From assembly GCF_022347685.1 (NCBI RefSeq), contig NZ_JAKRGF010000001.1, forward strand, positions 1,116,001 through 1,180,000: a stretch of 64,000 nt of DNA. The letters run 5' to 3'. Positions within the stretch are counted from its first letter, which is position 1, and the number at the start of each line of letters is the position of its first letter. Under the pieces are notes generated by a model. The model searched no databases. It worked only from the letters and a program-made list of their open reading frames with translations, and was not told the DNA's origin. The position numbers were made by a program, and so were the translations under genes. This DNA comes from Thalassobius sp. Cn5-15 (lineage in GTDB: Bacteria > Pseudomonadota > Alphaproteobacteria > Rhodobacterales > Rhodobacteraceae). Positions 16,446 to 25,824 of this stretch are shown here, one piece after another.

Positions 16446-17339
16446 TTAGAACAGGCCGATGTTGCTACTCAGCAGGCCAGCGGTCACACCGCGCGGACCG
16501 CTGGCAACATTCGAGGCACCGGAGTTAAGCGGCACGCCAGCCTTGCCCGAACCGCCGAACGGCAGGGACACGCCGAAACGCACAATATCCAGATCCACGT
16601 CATTACCGCCGCTATCAAGGTTGGTACGGGCCAGTTCCAGCGACAGAGCGCCGTAGAGACCGGTCAGAGGTGCCAGGTCATAGCTAACCCCCACACCAAC
16701 TTCGCTGGCGCCTGTGTCTGTATCGGCGAAATTGGTGTAGCGAATGTTCCCAAATAACGCGAAACTATCGGACAGGCCATGTTGCGCAGCAAGGGCGTAG
16801 GTATAGATGCCATCCCCATCGTTCTGCGCAGTGGCAAACTCAGCCGCCAAACGGGTGCTATTCGTCGCGTCGAATTGGCTCCACAGGCTGAATTCAGTGA
16901 TGTTATCTCCGTCCGTCTCAGCCTGACCCAGGCTCGCTTCGAAGCTTGTGGTGCCCAGATCGTAGCCCCAGATCAAACCGTAGGAATCCAGATCGACATT
17001 ACCGATCGACACACGGCCCACATAGGCACCAAGACGGGAGATTTCGTTCAGACGGTAGAACGCTTCGAGGTCGACGTTCCACAGCGCGTCATCAGATACG
17101 GAATCGTCAAAGCTGGTGCGGCCAGCCTCGATGCCGAAACCGATGGGACCAGCGTCATAGTAATCCAGCGCGAAGTCAAAGGTGGTCGTGTCCAGTTCGC
17201 CGGAAAAATCAGGCGAGGACAGTTGCGAAAAACCAATGGTGCTGCCACCCGAAATCTCTGCGGAGGCAAAAGTTGGGGCGGCAACAACAGCGGTCGCAGC
17301 CAGGAGGAGTGCATAGTTCATATGGTTGGATCTTCTCAT
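16446..17339 (-). CDS. Outer-membrane porin-like beta-barrel protein
   Basis: 297 residues from ATG 17339, which gives a basic n-region (MRRSNH); an ATG at 17321 is an alternative. A Sec signal peptide ends in TFASA and the mature protein starts EISGGSTIGF. The mature part has many alternating-hydrophobicity strands (for example FDFALDYYDAGPIGFGIEAG) and ends in phenylalanine (NIGLF), the usual signal of outer-membrane barrels. It resembles the small porins of Rhodobacterales. The pore substrate cannot be told. It has a long upstream region shared with the surface lipoprotein gene. Confidence 0.75.
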   Translation of the reverse strand: MRRSNHMNYALLLAATAVVAAPTFASAEISGGSTIGFSQLSSPDFSGELDTTTFDFALDYYDAGPIGFGIEAGRTSFDDSVSDDALWNVDLEAFYRLNEISRLGAYVGRVSIGNVDLDSYGLIWGYDLGTTSFEASLGQAETDGDNITEFSLWSQFDATNSTRLAAEFATAQNDGDGIYTYALAAQHGLSDSFALFGNIRYTNFADTDTGASEVGVGVSYDLAPLTGLYGALSLELARTNLDSGGNDVDLDIVRFGVSLPFGGSGKAGVPLNSGASNVASGPRGVTAGLLSSNIGLF

Positions 17340-17803
17340 TATAACTTTGCGTGTAATGTCACGCAAAGACCCTCGGATGACGCTTGCCTTACTGTAGCGC
17401 CCCCGATAATTGGGGTCCCACAGGGATCCGGCGCCGGTTTCACCGCAAATAAATTTCGGTGAGACCCACCTACACATTTCCACCCATGATAGCAAGTAAA
17501 TTTACACACTCGCCTGTGCCAAACCTAACGTCTTTCGCTGCGCCTTGATCACCGCGTGGGCAGGAACGATGCGCCTAACAGGCGGCAGCGACAGCCGCGC
17601 CCAGATCATTCGGGTCCTTCGGAACAACGCACCCGTCGCCGCAATTCTGCCCGCTGCAATGCCTCAATATCGTGCGACTGCGATCACACCCAATGACTGA
17701 GTGCTCATATCGCAACACTACCACAGAATGCGCATACAAAAGGCATATCCGCCTTTTTCTCCCCCCCATCATAGGCTTAGACCGAGGGACAAAGGGGATC
17801 ACG
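17340..17803. other. Divergent promoter region
   Basis: 464 bases without a convincing gene, between the porin-like gene (leftward) and the Slam-type lipoprotein gene (rightward). A GC-rich middle (about 17560-17660) is flanked by less GC-rich ends. I see no Fur-box or other named operator that I would defend. The lipoprotein gene has the site AAAGGGGA before its ATG. Confidence 0.5.
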
Positions 17804-18478
17804 ATGACCAAGACGTTACACGCAACTTCATCAAGAAGCGCCCGCTTGGGCACTTCAATAGCACTGGTGGCACTTCTGGCGGCCTGTAGTGGTGGTGGCT
17901 CTGGCGGAGGCGTCAGCCCGACATCCACCGATTTCACAGCACTGACTGGTGTGATCGCAGTTGGGCCGCCACTGCTGACTAACACCCGAAGAGGGCTGGT
18001 CACTGACGGCAACGTGGGAACCGCCGCTTTTGTCATGGGGGTCGATACCAATGTTGGTCAGATCGTCGCTCAAAGCGCCTATCGTGCCGACAATATCGGT
18101 GCCCCCCGCAGCAGCGGGACTGGTCGATACTCCACCAACTACCGTTTCGGTATTGTCGATCAAATCGTTCGCACTGACACCAGGATCGGCGGCCGGTCCG
18201 GTATCCGCAGCGGGACTGTTGAAGTCAGCGCAGATTTCGACGCCGGACGCGTGCAGGCTGTTGACCAGCAGCTGAATCTCGACGTCCGGATCAGCGGCGA
18301 CGCACTCAGCGGGACTGTAGATGTTGCCTTTGTTCCTGCCTCCGGCGGCACCGCAACGGAAACGCTGGAAACTCAATTGGAAGGCCGCATTGGCAGCAAC
18401 GGGCTGGTCGGTGCTTTCCACGGTCGGGACGGCAATACCACGATTGCTGGCGGCTTTGTGGGAACCGCAATTCCGTGA
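17804..18478 (+). CDS. Surface lipoprotein, TbpB-like barrel, probable Slam/T11SS cargo
   Basis: 224 residues from ATG 17804. The signal peptide ends in the lipobox LLAAC with Cys28, followed by a glycine-rich tether (SGGGSGGG). The C-terminal part is beta-rich and ends in NGLVGAFHGRDGNTTIAGGF followed by VGT. This GxFxG...GGxF pattern is typical of the handle barrel of transferrin-binding-protein-B-like lipoproteins. Its stop overlaps the start of a Slam-type gene by four bases, which strongly suggests it is that translocator's client. Likely displayed on the cell surface. Its ligand is unknown; iron or haem sources are known for relatives. Confidence 0.75.
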   Translation: MTKTLHATSSRSARLGTSIALVALLAACSGGGSGGGVSPTSTDFTALTGVIAVGPPLLTNTRRGLVTDGNVGTAAFVMGVDTNVGQIVAQSAYRADNIGAPRSSGTGRYSTNYRFGIVDQIVRTDTRIGGRSGIRSGTVEVSADFDAGRVQAVDQQLNLDVRISGDALSGTVDVAFVPASGGTATETLETQLEGRIGSNGLVGAFHGRDGNTTIAGGFVGTAIP

Positions 18479-19833
18479 CCACTGCCCAAAGGAACGCGCA
18501 TGCACCGCGCCGCCGTTCCGGTTGGCGGGCGGCGTATGCTGCAGTGCTGTGCGCGCTATTGTCCGCGCCCGCGCTGAGTGCCCCGCAAACTCAGCCGCCG
18601 ACCACCCCGCTGAGTGCCGCTGCGCTAGAGGCGGAGAGCACCGCGCTCATAAACGCCGGTAATTTCGCCGCCGCGCAAACTTTGATCGCGGCAGCAAGCC
18701 CGCCAGAGCATGTTCAATTGCTGTTTCGTGCACGGCTGGCAAAGGTACAGGGCGATCACGCCCGCGCCCTTCCCCTGTTGCAGCAGGCCTGGCACTTCGC
18801 CCCCACAGATCTACCAGTTCAGCGTGAACTGGCGCACAGCCTCTTTGTCACCGGCCAACATCAACAAGCCGCCCGTCATCTGCGCCAGCTGTTGCAGCGT
18901 GACCGCAATGCCACCCTGCGCGCCAGCTATCGCGCAATGCTGCAGCAGATCAGCGCTGCAGACCCTCTCAGCTTTGCACTGCGCTTCAGCGCGCGTCCTT
19001 CGACCAACATCAACAATGGCACCTCCGCCGGTCAGTTTGAAACAGTCTTGGGCGATTTCGTTGTTGGTGAGGAAAGCCGCAAAACCTCTGGCACTGGCTA
19101 TAGCGTTGCGGGGCAGATGCGCTGGCAAACACCCCTGTCTGCTTGGCGGGGTCTCCGCTTGAGCGCGGTTGTCGTCCGCACCCGCTATCCCAGCTATCAA
19201 CAGCTGGACAAAACCGATCTGGACCTCTCCTTTGGACTGCGTCAACTGTTGTCGCAGCGCAGCTGGGTCGAACCGCGTCTAATCCTGCGCGGGGTTAACG
19301 CCCGCGATAGGTCAGATTACACCGCCCGGGGCTTGGGGATCGGCCTGCAACACGCACTGGCTCACGGCGGCCATCTGTCTTGGGACATCGCCGCCGAACA
19401 ACGCCATTATGATCATCAGACCTACCGCAACGGTCCCGCCTATCAAATGCGCATCGGCTGGCAGCGGCAGATCAACGCGCTGTTGACACTAACCCTAACG
19501 GTGCGCGGCAATCACATCGGCCATCGCGCCGATCATCTTGCCCATCGGGATTTGACACTCGGCGCAGAACTGCGCCGCCAGATCAGCCCGGCCCTGCGTG
19601 GCAGCCTGACACTGAACCATGGCATCAGGCGTTATCGGGACATCGCCCCCCTCAGCCATAAGCGGCGGCGCGAACGCTATACAGCCCTCTCTGCAGCGGT
19701 TCAGTTTGATCACCTCACTGTGCGTTTCGGCACGCCGGAAGTGCGCTGTACGATCAGTCAAACCGATTCAAACATCACGTTATACAGCTACAACAGTCAG
19801 AGCTGCGGCCTGTCACTAACGACTGAATTCTAA
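18475..19833 (+). CDS. Slam-type surface lipoprotein assembly modifier (DUF560, T11SS translocator)
   Basis: 452 residues. A signal peptide (about 15-36, ending LLSAPALSA) is followed by a TPR-like helical periplasmic domain (about 45-160, with ALPLLQQAWHFAPTD and AARHLRQLLQRDRN). A C-terminal beta-barrel (about 170-452) ends in phenylalanine. This is the Slam/DUF560 layout, which moves lipoproteins or soluble cargo across the outer membrane (type 11 secretion). It is translationally coupled to the TbpB-like lipoprotein upstream. The same architecture is known from Neisseria and from many other proteobacteria. Confidence 0.82.
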   Translation: MTTAQRNAHAPRRRSGWRAAYAAVLCALLSAPALSAPQTQPPTTPLSAAALEAESTALINAGNFAAAQTLIAAASPPEHVQLLFRARLAKVQGDHARALPLLQQAWHFAPTDLPVQRELAHSLFVTGQHQQAARHLRQLLQRDRNATLRASYRAMLQQISAADPLSFALRFSARPSTNINNGTSAGQFETVLGDFVVGEESRKTSGTGYSVAGQMRWQTPLSAWRGLRLSAVVVRTRYPSYQQLDKTDLDLSFGLRQLLSQRSWVEPRLILRGVNARDRSDYTARGLGIGLQHALAHGGHLSWDIAAEQRHYDHQTYRNGPAYQMRIGWQRQINALLTLTLTVRGNHIGHRADHLAHRDLTLGAELRRQISPALRGSLTLNHGIRRYRDIAPLSHKRRRERYTALSAAVQFDHLTVRFGTPEVRCTISQTDSNITLYSYNSQSCGLSLTTEF

Positions 19834-19835
19834 AA

Positions 19836-19866
19836 GAAAAACCCCGCTGCGAATTTCGCAACGGGG
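19836..19866 (-). terminator. Terminator of the his gene run
   Basis: An imperfect stem (19842-19852 with 19856-19866, one mismatched position) is followed, on the minus strand, by a TTTTTCTTTT tract. It lies 28 bases past the hisG stop and just after the convergent Slam gene. Confidence 0.8.
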
Positions 19867-19893
19867 GCTATGAAAACGGGTATTCGCACCGGA

Positions 19894-20589
19894 TCAGAGG
19901 AGTTTCAGCGTCTTGCGCAGTTCCTTGATCACCGCGCGCTCCTGATCATTGGCCGCCGCGATGCGCGAACGGAACAGGGTTGCCTGCGATTTGAGGATCG
20001 TCGCATCCCCAAGGATCTTCAGGTGATTGGCGCGCAATGTGTCACCGGTGGTGGTAATGTCTGCCACGGCTTCTGCCGTTTCATTCTTCACCGTGCCCTC
20101 TGTGGCACCCTGACTGTCGACCAGTTGATAATCCGCCACCCCCTGATCGCGCAGGAAGTCACGCACCAGACGGTGGTATTTCGTGGCGATGCGCAGACGG
20201 AAGCGATGCGTCTGGCGGAAGGCTGCAGCGGCGGCATCCAGATCGTCCAGACTGTTCACATCAACCCAGGCATTCGGCACCGCCAGGATTAGATCCGCAT
20301 GACCAAAGCCCAACTCTGCCAGCGGCTCTACCTGCTGTTCCCACTGGCCCAGTTTTTCGCGCACCAGATCAGTGCCGGTAACGCCCAGATGGATACGGCC
20401 AGCGGCCAGTTCCCGGGGAATTTCACCAGCAGACAGTAGCACCAGTTCGACACCTTCGATGCCCTCAACCTTGCCCGCATATTCGCGGTCAGATCCGGTG
20501 CGTGACAGCGCGATGCCGCGTTTGCCGAACCAGTCAAAGGTCTTTTCCATCAACCGCCCTTTGGAGGGTACGCCCAGTTTCACACTCAT
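19894..20589 (-). CDS. hisG: ATP phosphoribosyltransferase catalytic subunit, short form
   Basis: 231 residues, the short form that lacks the C-terminal regulatory domain and needs HisZ. It begins with KLGVPSKGRLMEKT and carries the GVTGTDLVRE substrate loop. It catalyses the first step of histidine synthesis, joining PRPP and ATP. Its ATG overlaps the end of hisZ by four bases, matching a 1:1 hetero-octamer. It is last in hisS-hisZ-hisG and is followed by a terminator. Feedback by histidine would act through HisZ. Confidence 0.95.
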   Translation of the reverse strand: MSVKLGVPSKGRLMEKTFDWFGKRGIALSRTGSDREYAGKVEGIEGVELVLLSAGEIPRELAAGRIHLGVTGTDLVREKLGQWEQQVEPLAELGFGHADLILAVPNAWVDVNSLDDLDAAAAAFRQTHRFRLRIATKYHRLVRDFLRDQGVADYQLVDSQGATEGTVKNETAEAVADITTTGDTLRANHLKILGDATILKSQATLFRSRIAAANDQERAVIKELRKTLKLL

Positions 20590-21671
20590 TGGCCCGCCTC
20601 CAACTGGATCAGCAGATCAGGGCGGATCACGCCACCCACTGCGGGGATGTCACGCCCCTGCCCCAACACCCTGCACAATGCGTCATAGCGCCCACCGGTG
20701 GCCACAGGCGGCAAATCAGGGCGGCTGGCGGCATGGAAGCCGAAGACAAAGCCATCGTAATATTCCATCGAGGTCCGTCCATAGCTGGCCTCAAAATCAA
20801 GCGCGTCAACATCAATGCCACGTTTCGACAGCGCCTTCATCCGGCGCGCCAGACGTTCGACGCTGGCGCTGATCGCAGGCATGTCCACCGCAATATCGAG
20901 CAGCTGCTCCAAGGCGTTGGGCAGGTTTTCCCGCACACCCAGGATGGCATCAATCAACGCCACCTCATTTTCAGACAGCGGATCGATTGCTGCCTCTTCG
21001 CGCAGGGCCGCAATCCGCGCTTCTACCTCACGCCGCGAGCGCAGGCCGATGTCAGGCCCTGCAGCGGCAAAAGGATCCTCTGCCGTCAACAGCGCCGCAC
21101 GGGCCGCAGGCACAGGCGTGCGACCTGCATAGCGGTCCAGAAGCGCACGGAACCGACGCGGGCGCCAGATGTGGCGGCGCAACGCATCCTTGCGGCGTTC
21201 CGATGTCTGCAAGCCTGCGACCGCAGCCAGCAACAGCCCGATATCGCCACAGGCCGCGCGCAGGGGCTGATCACCCAGCGCGTCGCAGATGATAGCAAAC
21301 ACTTCGGCGTCGGCCTCAACCGGGTTTTCGCGGTCAAACACCTCGTATCCGACCTGCGTATACTCATTGGGGCGGCTTGCGTCGTCTTCCTGACGGCGGA
21401 ATACCTGGCCGGCGTAGGTATAACGCGCTGGCTCTGCCCCATGCGCCATATGCATCTGCACCACCGGCACGGTAAAATCAGGCCGCAGCATCTGTTCACC
21501 ACGCAACGCGTCAGAGGTCACATAAGCACGGCCACGGATATCTTCGCCATAAAGGTCCAACAGGACCTCCGCCGGTTGCAGCACATCCGTTTCCACCAGC
21601 TGCGCGCCCGCTGCCTCGAACGCGGCACGCAAAGCGGCTGCGCGGGCGCGAATGTCGATCCGATCAGGCAT
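20586..21671 (-). CDS. hisZ: ATP phosphoribosyltransferase regulatory subunit
   Basis: 361 residues from ATG 21671 ([15 protein letters not shown]); a tandem ATG at 21674 would add one Met. It is a class II aminoacyl-tRNA-synthetase-like fold, a HisRS paralogue without tRNA charging, with motif-2-like [11 protein letters not shown] and the C-terminal GGRYDAL box. It activates short HisG and binds histidine for feedback. The start overlaps the hisS stop, so hisS, hisZ and hisG form one coupled operon. Confidence 0.94.
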   Translation of the reverse strand: MPDRIDIRARAAALRAAFEAAGAQLVETDVLQPAEVLLDLYGEDIRGRAYVTSDALRGEQMLRPDFTVPVVQMHMAHGAEPARYTYAGQVFRRQEDDASRPNEYTQVGYEVFDRENPVEADAEVFAIICDALGDQPLRAACGDIGLLLAAVAGLQTSERRKDALRRHIWRPRRFRALLDRYAGRTPVPAARAALLTAEDPFAAAGPDIGLRSRREVEARIAALREEAAIDPLSENEVALIDAILGVRENLPNALEQLLDIAVDMPAISASVERLARRMKALSKRGIDVDALDFEASYGRTSMEYYDGFVFGFHAASRPDLPPVATGGRYDALCRVLGQGRDIPAVGGVIRPDLLIQLEAGQ

Positions 21672-23166
21672 CATTCTGGTCCTGTTGGCTGGCCAAAATC
21701 TCACGCACCTTGGCAATCATCTCGGCGCGCGGCACCTCAAACTGGCTGGGTCGTTCTTTCCATTCCTCCAGCGTGGCACTTTCGGCGATTTTGGCGCCAA
21801 GGATCAGGTCCTTGATCTGCACTACGCCCTTCTCCTTCTCATCGCCACCTTCGATGATCGCGATAGGAGAGTTGCGCTTGTCCGCGTATTTCAGCTGGTT
21901 GCCGAAATTTTTCGGGTTGCCCAGATAGACCTCTGCGCGGATGCCCGCGTGGCGCAGTTCGGACACCATCGCCTGATAGTCGGCCATGCGGGCCTTATCC
22001 ATCACCGTCACCACAACCGGACCCGTTGGGGCACCACCCATACGGCCCTTTTCACGCAGGGCAGCCAGCAGACGGTCGACACCTATGGAAACACCCACAG
22101 CAGGCACTTCCTGACCGGTGAAACGTTTGACCAAACCGTCATAGCGCCCCCCACCAGCAACTGATCCGAATTGACGCTTACGCCCCTTTTCATCCAGAAT
22201 TTCAAAGGTCAGTTCAGCCTCAAACACCGGGCCGGTGTAATAGCCCAGACCGCGCACGATAGAGGGGTCAATCAACACCTGATCGTCACCGTAGCCTGCA
22301 GCGGTCAGCAGGGCACCGATCTGTTCCAGCTCAGCAATGCCGTCTTGGCCCACTTTGCTGTCACCAACGGCAGCCCGCAGATTTTCCATAGTGCCGGCCA
22401 CATCATCAGCACGCGAGGTAAGGAAGGCGATCACAGGTTCGGCCTGTGCATCCTCTAGCCCCACACCATCAATATAGGCCCCAGAGGCATCAAGCCGCCC
22501 CTTGCCCAACAGCTGGCGCACGCCCTCTTCACCGACCTTGTCGAACTTGTCGATGGTGCGCAGCACGTCGTCGCGTTTGGGATCATCCTCGGCCAGACCC
22601 ATGGCCTCGAGTACGCCATTCAGAACCTTGCGGTTGTTCACCCGCACAAGATAGTCGCCACGGGGAATGCCCACGGTTTCCAGCGTGTCGGACAGCATCA
22701 TGCAAATCTCGGCATCCGCAGCCATGCTGGAAGTACCAACTGTATCCGCATCACACTGATAAAACTGGCGATAACGACCCGGTCCTGGCTTCTCATTGCG
22801 CCAGACAGGACCCATCGCATAGCGGCGATAGGGGTTCGGCAGGTCATTGCGGTGCTGCGCATAAACACGGGCCAGAGGGGCGGTCAGATCATAACGCAGG
22901 GCCATCCAATCGCCCTTGTCGCCTTCGTCGGCCTCTTGCCATGCAAAAACACCTTCGTTCGGACGATCCACATCTGGCAGGAACTTGCCCAGCGCCTCTA
23001 CGGTTTCCACCGCAGCAGATTCCAGCGCGTCAAAGCCGTAATGGTGATAGACCCCGGCGATTTTCTGCAGCATGTCGCTGCGTTCGGTCACTTCAGTGCC
23101 GAAATAGTCGCGGAACCCCTTGGGCGTGACGGCCTTGGGGCGGGGGGCTTTCTTCTGCTTGGCCAT
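21664..23166 (-). CDS. hisS: Histidyl-tRNA synthetase
   Basis: 500 residues, class II synthetase. Motif 2 is in [12 protein letters not shown], motif 3 in [13 protein letters not shown], and there is a C-terminal anticodon-binding domain (about 405-495). It charges tRNA-His and is essential. It opens the hisS-hisZ-hisG operon, so charging capacity and the first biosynthetic step are co-expressed. The N-terminus is lysine-rich ([12 protein letters not shown]). It is slightly longer than the E. coli enzyme, as usual for alphaproteobacteria. Confidence 0.96.
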   Translation of the reverse strand: MAKQKKAPRPKAVTPKGFRDYFGTEVTERSDMLQKIAGVYHHYGFDALESAAVETVEALGKFLPDVDRPNEGVFAWQEADEGDKGDWMALRYDLTAPLARVYAQHRNDLPNPYRRYAMGPVWRNEKPGPGRYRQFYQCDADTVGTSSMAADAEICMMLSDTLETVGIPRGDYLVRVNNRKVLNGVLEAMGLAEDDPKRDDVLRTIDKFDKVGEEGVRQLLGKGRLDASGAYIDGVGLEDAQAEPVIAFLTSRADDVAGTMENLRAAVGDSKVGQDGIAELEQIGALLTAAGYGDDQVLIDPSIVRGLGYYTGPVFEAELTFEILDEKGRKRQFGSVAGGGRYDGLVKRFTGQEVPAVGVSIGVDRLLAALREKGRMGGAPTGPVVVTVMDKARMADYQAMVSELRHAGIRAEVYLGNPKNFGNQLKYADKRNSPIAIIEGGDEKEKGVVQIKDLILGAKIAESATLEEWKERPSQFEVPRAEMIAKVREILASQQDQNDA

Positions 23167-23369
23167 TGGCTTTGTCCTTGCGGGTAATGTCGCGCCCGCA
23201 TCTACCGGATGCGGCGCTTAGGGGCAAGCATTGCAAGGGGAAAGAGGCATATAACCTTGCAGGCGCGACCATCCTGCAAGACCGCGTGCATGACCGCCCC
23301 TGTTTCCCATCCATTGCCCCTGCCGCACAGGACGTGCTATGGCCGCGTCAGAAATCAAAGGGCCGCGTT

Positions 23370-23579
23370 ATGCAAGACACCAAGATGCAAGATCTGGAGG
23401 AACAGCTGGCACACCTGACCCGTACGGTCGAGGACCTGTCAGACGTGGTCACCAGCCAAGCGGGCGAGATTGATATGCTGACCCGCCGCGTCGCCCTGCT
23501 GATGCAGCGCGAAGCAGAGCGTGAGGCCGATGGTGGCAGCCATATCTACGGCGGCCCGGAAAAACCGCCGCACTACTGA
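23370..23579 (+). CDS. slyX: SlyX family protein
   Basis: 69 residues from ATG 23370; a second ATG at 23385 (MQDLEEQLAHL) would give 64. A heptad-like coiled coil (LEEQLAHLTRTVEDLSDVV) covers the first two-thirds. The C-terminal tail ends PEKPPHY, the conserved PPHY signature of SlyX. Function unknown; soluble. It is divergent from hisS with a GC-rich gap of about 200 bases and convergent with the EcsC-like gene. Confidence 0.88.
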   Translation: MQDTKMQDLEEQLAHLTRTVEDLSDVVTSQAGEIDMLTRRVALLMQREAEREADGGSHIYGGPEKPPHY

Positions 23580-23628
23580 CGCCTCCGCCCCCACTTTCAG
23601 CCTTCTAAAAATGCGCAAAGATCGCAGT

Positions 23629-24411
23629 CTAACCCGCCACCACGGGGCCTTTGACACGACGTTTCAACGCCGCAACCAACTCCTCAGGCCGCGCATCTGC
23701 CTCGATCGTCAACCGGCGCAGGCGGAAATGCACATGGGCCATATCGCGGTAATAGCTGGCATAGGCATAGTTCGTCGCCGCCCCCGCGACGGCCCCCAAC
23801 AATGGCACGCTCTGCGCTGCCAGTTTTTGCCCTAAAACATGCGCCAGACGCGGCGCAACCTTGGCAATCAGCGCCTGCATCGACGCGCCGCGCAGCGCCA
23901 TGCGGGTGGCCAGAAACGCCATATCTGCCCCGTCATCATGGGCCAGGGGCCCCGCAGAGGCAAAGACCTGCACACAATCAAATTGTACACTTTCCGCACT
24001 GGGGTCAAAACCATTGCTGACCGCCACCCCCTGAATGTCACGCAGCAGAACCGTTGTGGTCAACGGCAACTCTGCCAGTGCGGTGGGCAAACCGCCCATA
24101 CCACCTGCGGCCCCCATAACCGTGGTCAACGCACCGTGAAACCACCCCGGCTGATCGCTGACAACATCACGGGATTTATCCGCCGCCCGCATCGCTGCGA
24201 ACAGTGCTGCCTCTGTCGCGCTGTCTAGCTGTCCGCGGACCTTCTGCGGCAACCGGTCCAGCAGGTTTTCCGCAGACCCGCCCAAAAGGTTCAGCAGCTC
24301 AATCACCGGCCCGCTGGCACCGCGATAGCGACGGGCCAATTGATCCAGTTCTGCCTCCAAATCCAGTGCAGAAGGATCAACCAGCTCTGCCAAGGCTTTT
24401 TCTGTCAGCAT
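23629..24411 (-). CDS. EcsC family protein
   Basis: 260 residues from ATG 24411, with AGGGGA six bases upstream; a TTG two codons earlier is less likely. Features of the family include the hydrophobic, glycine-rich helix TTVMGAAGGMGGLP, the segment LPLTTTVLLRDIQGVA and the late segment AVAGAATNYAYASYYRD. Named after EcsC of Bacillus; biochemical role unknown, probably membrane-associated. Five 11-bp tandem repeats sit immediately upstream of its ribosome-binding site. Confidence 0.87.
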   Translation of the reverse strand: MLTEKALAELVDPSALDLEAELDQLARRYRGASGPVIELLNLLGGSAENLLDRLPQKVRGQLDSATEAALFAAMRAADKSRDVVSDQPGWFHGALTTVMGAAGGMGGLPTALAELPLTTTVLLRDIQGVAVSNGFDPSAESVQFDCVQVFASAGPLAHDDGADMAFLATRMALRGASMQALIAKVAPRLAHVLGQKLAAQSVPLLGAVAGAATNYAYASYYRDMAHVHFRLRRLTIEADARPEELVAALKRRVKGPVVAG

Positions 24412-24420
24412 GTGCAATCC

Positions 24421-24475
24421 CCTGTCTCAGGCCTGTCTCAGGCCTGTCTCAGGCCTGTCTCAGGCCTGTCTCAGG
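24421..24475. repeat. Five perfect 11-bp tandem repeats
   Basis: CCTGTCTCAGG occurs five times in perfect tandem (24421-24475). The array lies directly upstream of the EcsC-family gene (read leftward), starting ten bases before its ATG. The first unit contributes part of the leader next to the ribosome-binding site. Copy number changes would alter the 5' leader but not any reading frame. Confidence 0.95.
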
Positions 24476-24551
24476 CCCGCGCCGTTTTGCGGGCTTTACC
24501 AACAGGTGGCTATGATAGGGTAAAATTCAAGACAAAGTGCGTTGTCGGGCG

Positions 24552-25049
24552 TCACGTTTGCCCCTGATGAAACCGCGTTACATCGCCCGCAACACCGTCC
24601 CAGACGCCATCCGCGACGCCATGCCCCAGCACGCGATCAGGGTTTGTCGGCGGAGGCATAACCACGCCGCTCAAGCGCTGAAATCCAAAGCGGCTGTAGT
24701 AGGGTTCGTCCCCCACCAGCATCACCCGATGCCAGCCAAGGCGCGTCGCGCGGTCCATACTGTCGTGGATCAGCGCACCGCCCAAACCTTCGCCCTGATG
24801 GGTCGGGTGCACAGCCACAGGTCCCAAGAGCAGCGCCACATCTTCACCGATACAGACCGGCCAATAGCGGATCGCCCCCGCCACAATCCCCAAATCATCA
24901 CGCGCCACGATAGACAGATCCGGCACCGGCGCCACATCTTCGCGCAGGCGATAAGACGAAAGCGCAGTACGCCCCGGTGCAAAACACAGGTCATAGAGGG
25001 CTTCCACTTCCCACCAGTCGTTTTTGCTTTCTACCTCAAAGCGGAACAT
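24552..25049 (-). CDS. GNAT-family N-acetyltransferase
   Basis: 165 residues, single GNAT domain. The acetyl-CoA loop is in VHPTHQGEGLGGALIHDSM (Q-G-E-G-L-G) after the strand LLLGPVAV. YYSRFGFQRL is the usual C-terminal block of the YhbS-like group. Cytosolic acetyl-CoA-dependent transferase; acceptor unknown. It appears to be a single gene, with 140 bases between its end and the EcsC leader. Confidence 0.88.
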   Translation of the reverse strand: MFRFEVESKNDWWEVEALYDLCFAPGRTALSSYRLREDVAPVPDLSIVARDDLGIVAGAIRYWPVCIGEDVALLLGPVAVHPTHQGEGLGGALIHDSMDRATRLGWHRVMLVGDEPYYSRFGFQRLSGVVMPPPTNPDRVLGHGVADGVWDGVAGDVTRFHQGQT

Positions 25050-25156
25050 AAATTGCGCTAAGCCTCTAGGAAATCAGCCGAAGATCTGGAAATGGGCGTA
25101 ACATGCCCTTAGGTCTGATACAAACGCGAAACCAGCCACCAGATAAAGGGCGCACA

Positions 25157-25771
25157 GTGTTCTACAAACCCGCAGACGGCCACGACCTGCCGCACAATCC
25201 GTTTAATGCCATTGTGACACCGCGACCAATCGGCTGGATCTCTACCCGCTCCTCGAATGGTGTAGACAATCTGGCGCCCTATTCATTTTTCAACGCCGTT
25301 GCCTATGAGCCGCCGCAAGTGATGTTTGCATCAACCAGTGCTAAACCCGATCAGGACAATACCAAGGACACCGTGGCCAACATCCGCGACAGCGGTGTGT
25401 TTGCCTGCAACGTGGTGTCCTATGCGCTGCGCGATGCAATGAACGCCAGCTCTGCCGCCTTGCCTGCAGGCGCGGATGAGTTTGCCCACGCCGGTCTGGT
25501 AAAAGCTGAATGTGACACCATTCCCTGCTCCTACGTCGCCGCCGCCCCTGCGGTGCTGGAATGCACCCTCATCCAGATCGTGAAGTTGCCGGGCATGTCC
25601 AATGTGGCCGTGTTTGGCGAGGTCACAGGCGTGCGCATTCAGGATCAGTACCTTGTCGATGGTCACTTTGACGTCAGCCTGTTCCAGCCGCTGTCGCGTC
25701 TTGGTTATCGCGACTATGCTACAGTGCGCGAGCTATTCTCGCTCACCCGACCGGATGATAACAACACATAA
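25157..25771 (+). CDS. Flavin reductase-like (FMN-binding split-barrel) protein
   Basis: 204 residues from the GTG at 25157, with AAAGGG six bases upstream. This start gives MFYKPADGHDLPHNPFNAIV, the usual N-terminus; an upstream ATG at 25103 adds atypical residues. FMN-contact segments are VTPRPIGWISTRS and NLAPYSFFNAVAYEPP. The family includes flavin reductases and domain-only FMN proteins. Redox partner unknown. It is followed by mtnP 53 bases later on the same strand, possibly co-transcribed. Confidence 0.86.
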   Translation: MFYKPADGHDLPHNPFNAIVTPRPIGWISTRSSNGVDNLAPYSFFNAVAYEPPQVMFASTSAKPDQDNTKDTVANIRDSGVFACNVVSYALRDAMNASSAALPAGADEFAHAGLVKAECDTIPCSYVAAAPAVLECTLIQIVKLPGMSNVAVFGEVTGVRIQDQYLVDGHFDVSLFQPLSRLGYRDYATVRELFSLTRPDDNNT

Positions 25772-25824
25772 GAATTCGCGCCACGCTTGAGATACGGCGC
25801 ACCACAGGACAGAGAGGCACAGAA

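Noticed and set aside
20502-21815. 437-residue plus-strand open frame antisense to hisZ
   Set aside because: Shadow of hisZ and the ends of its neighbours, with no start signal and no family match.
24421-24475. Possible CRISPR array
   Set aside because: The 11-bp units are too short, in direct contact with no spacers, and no cas genes are nearby.
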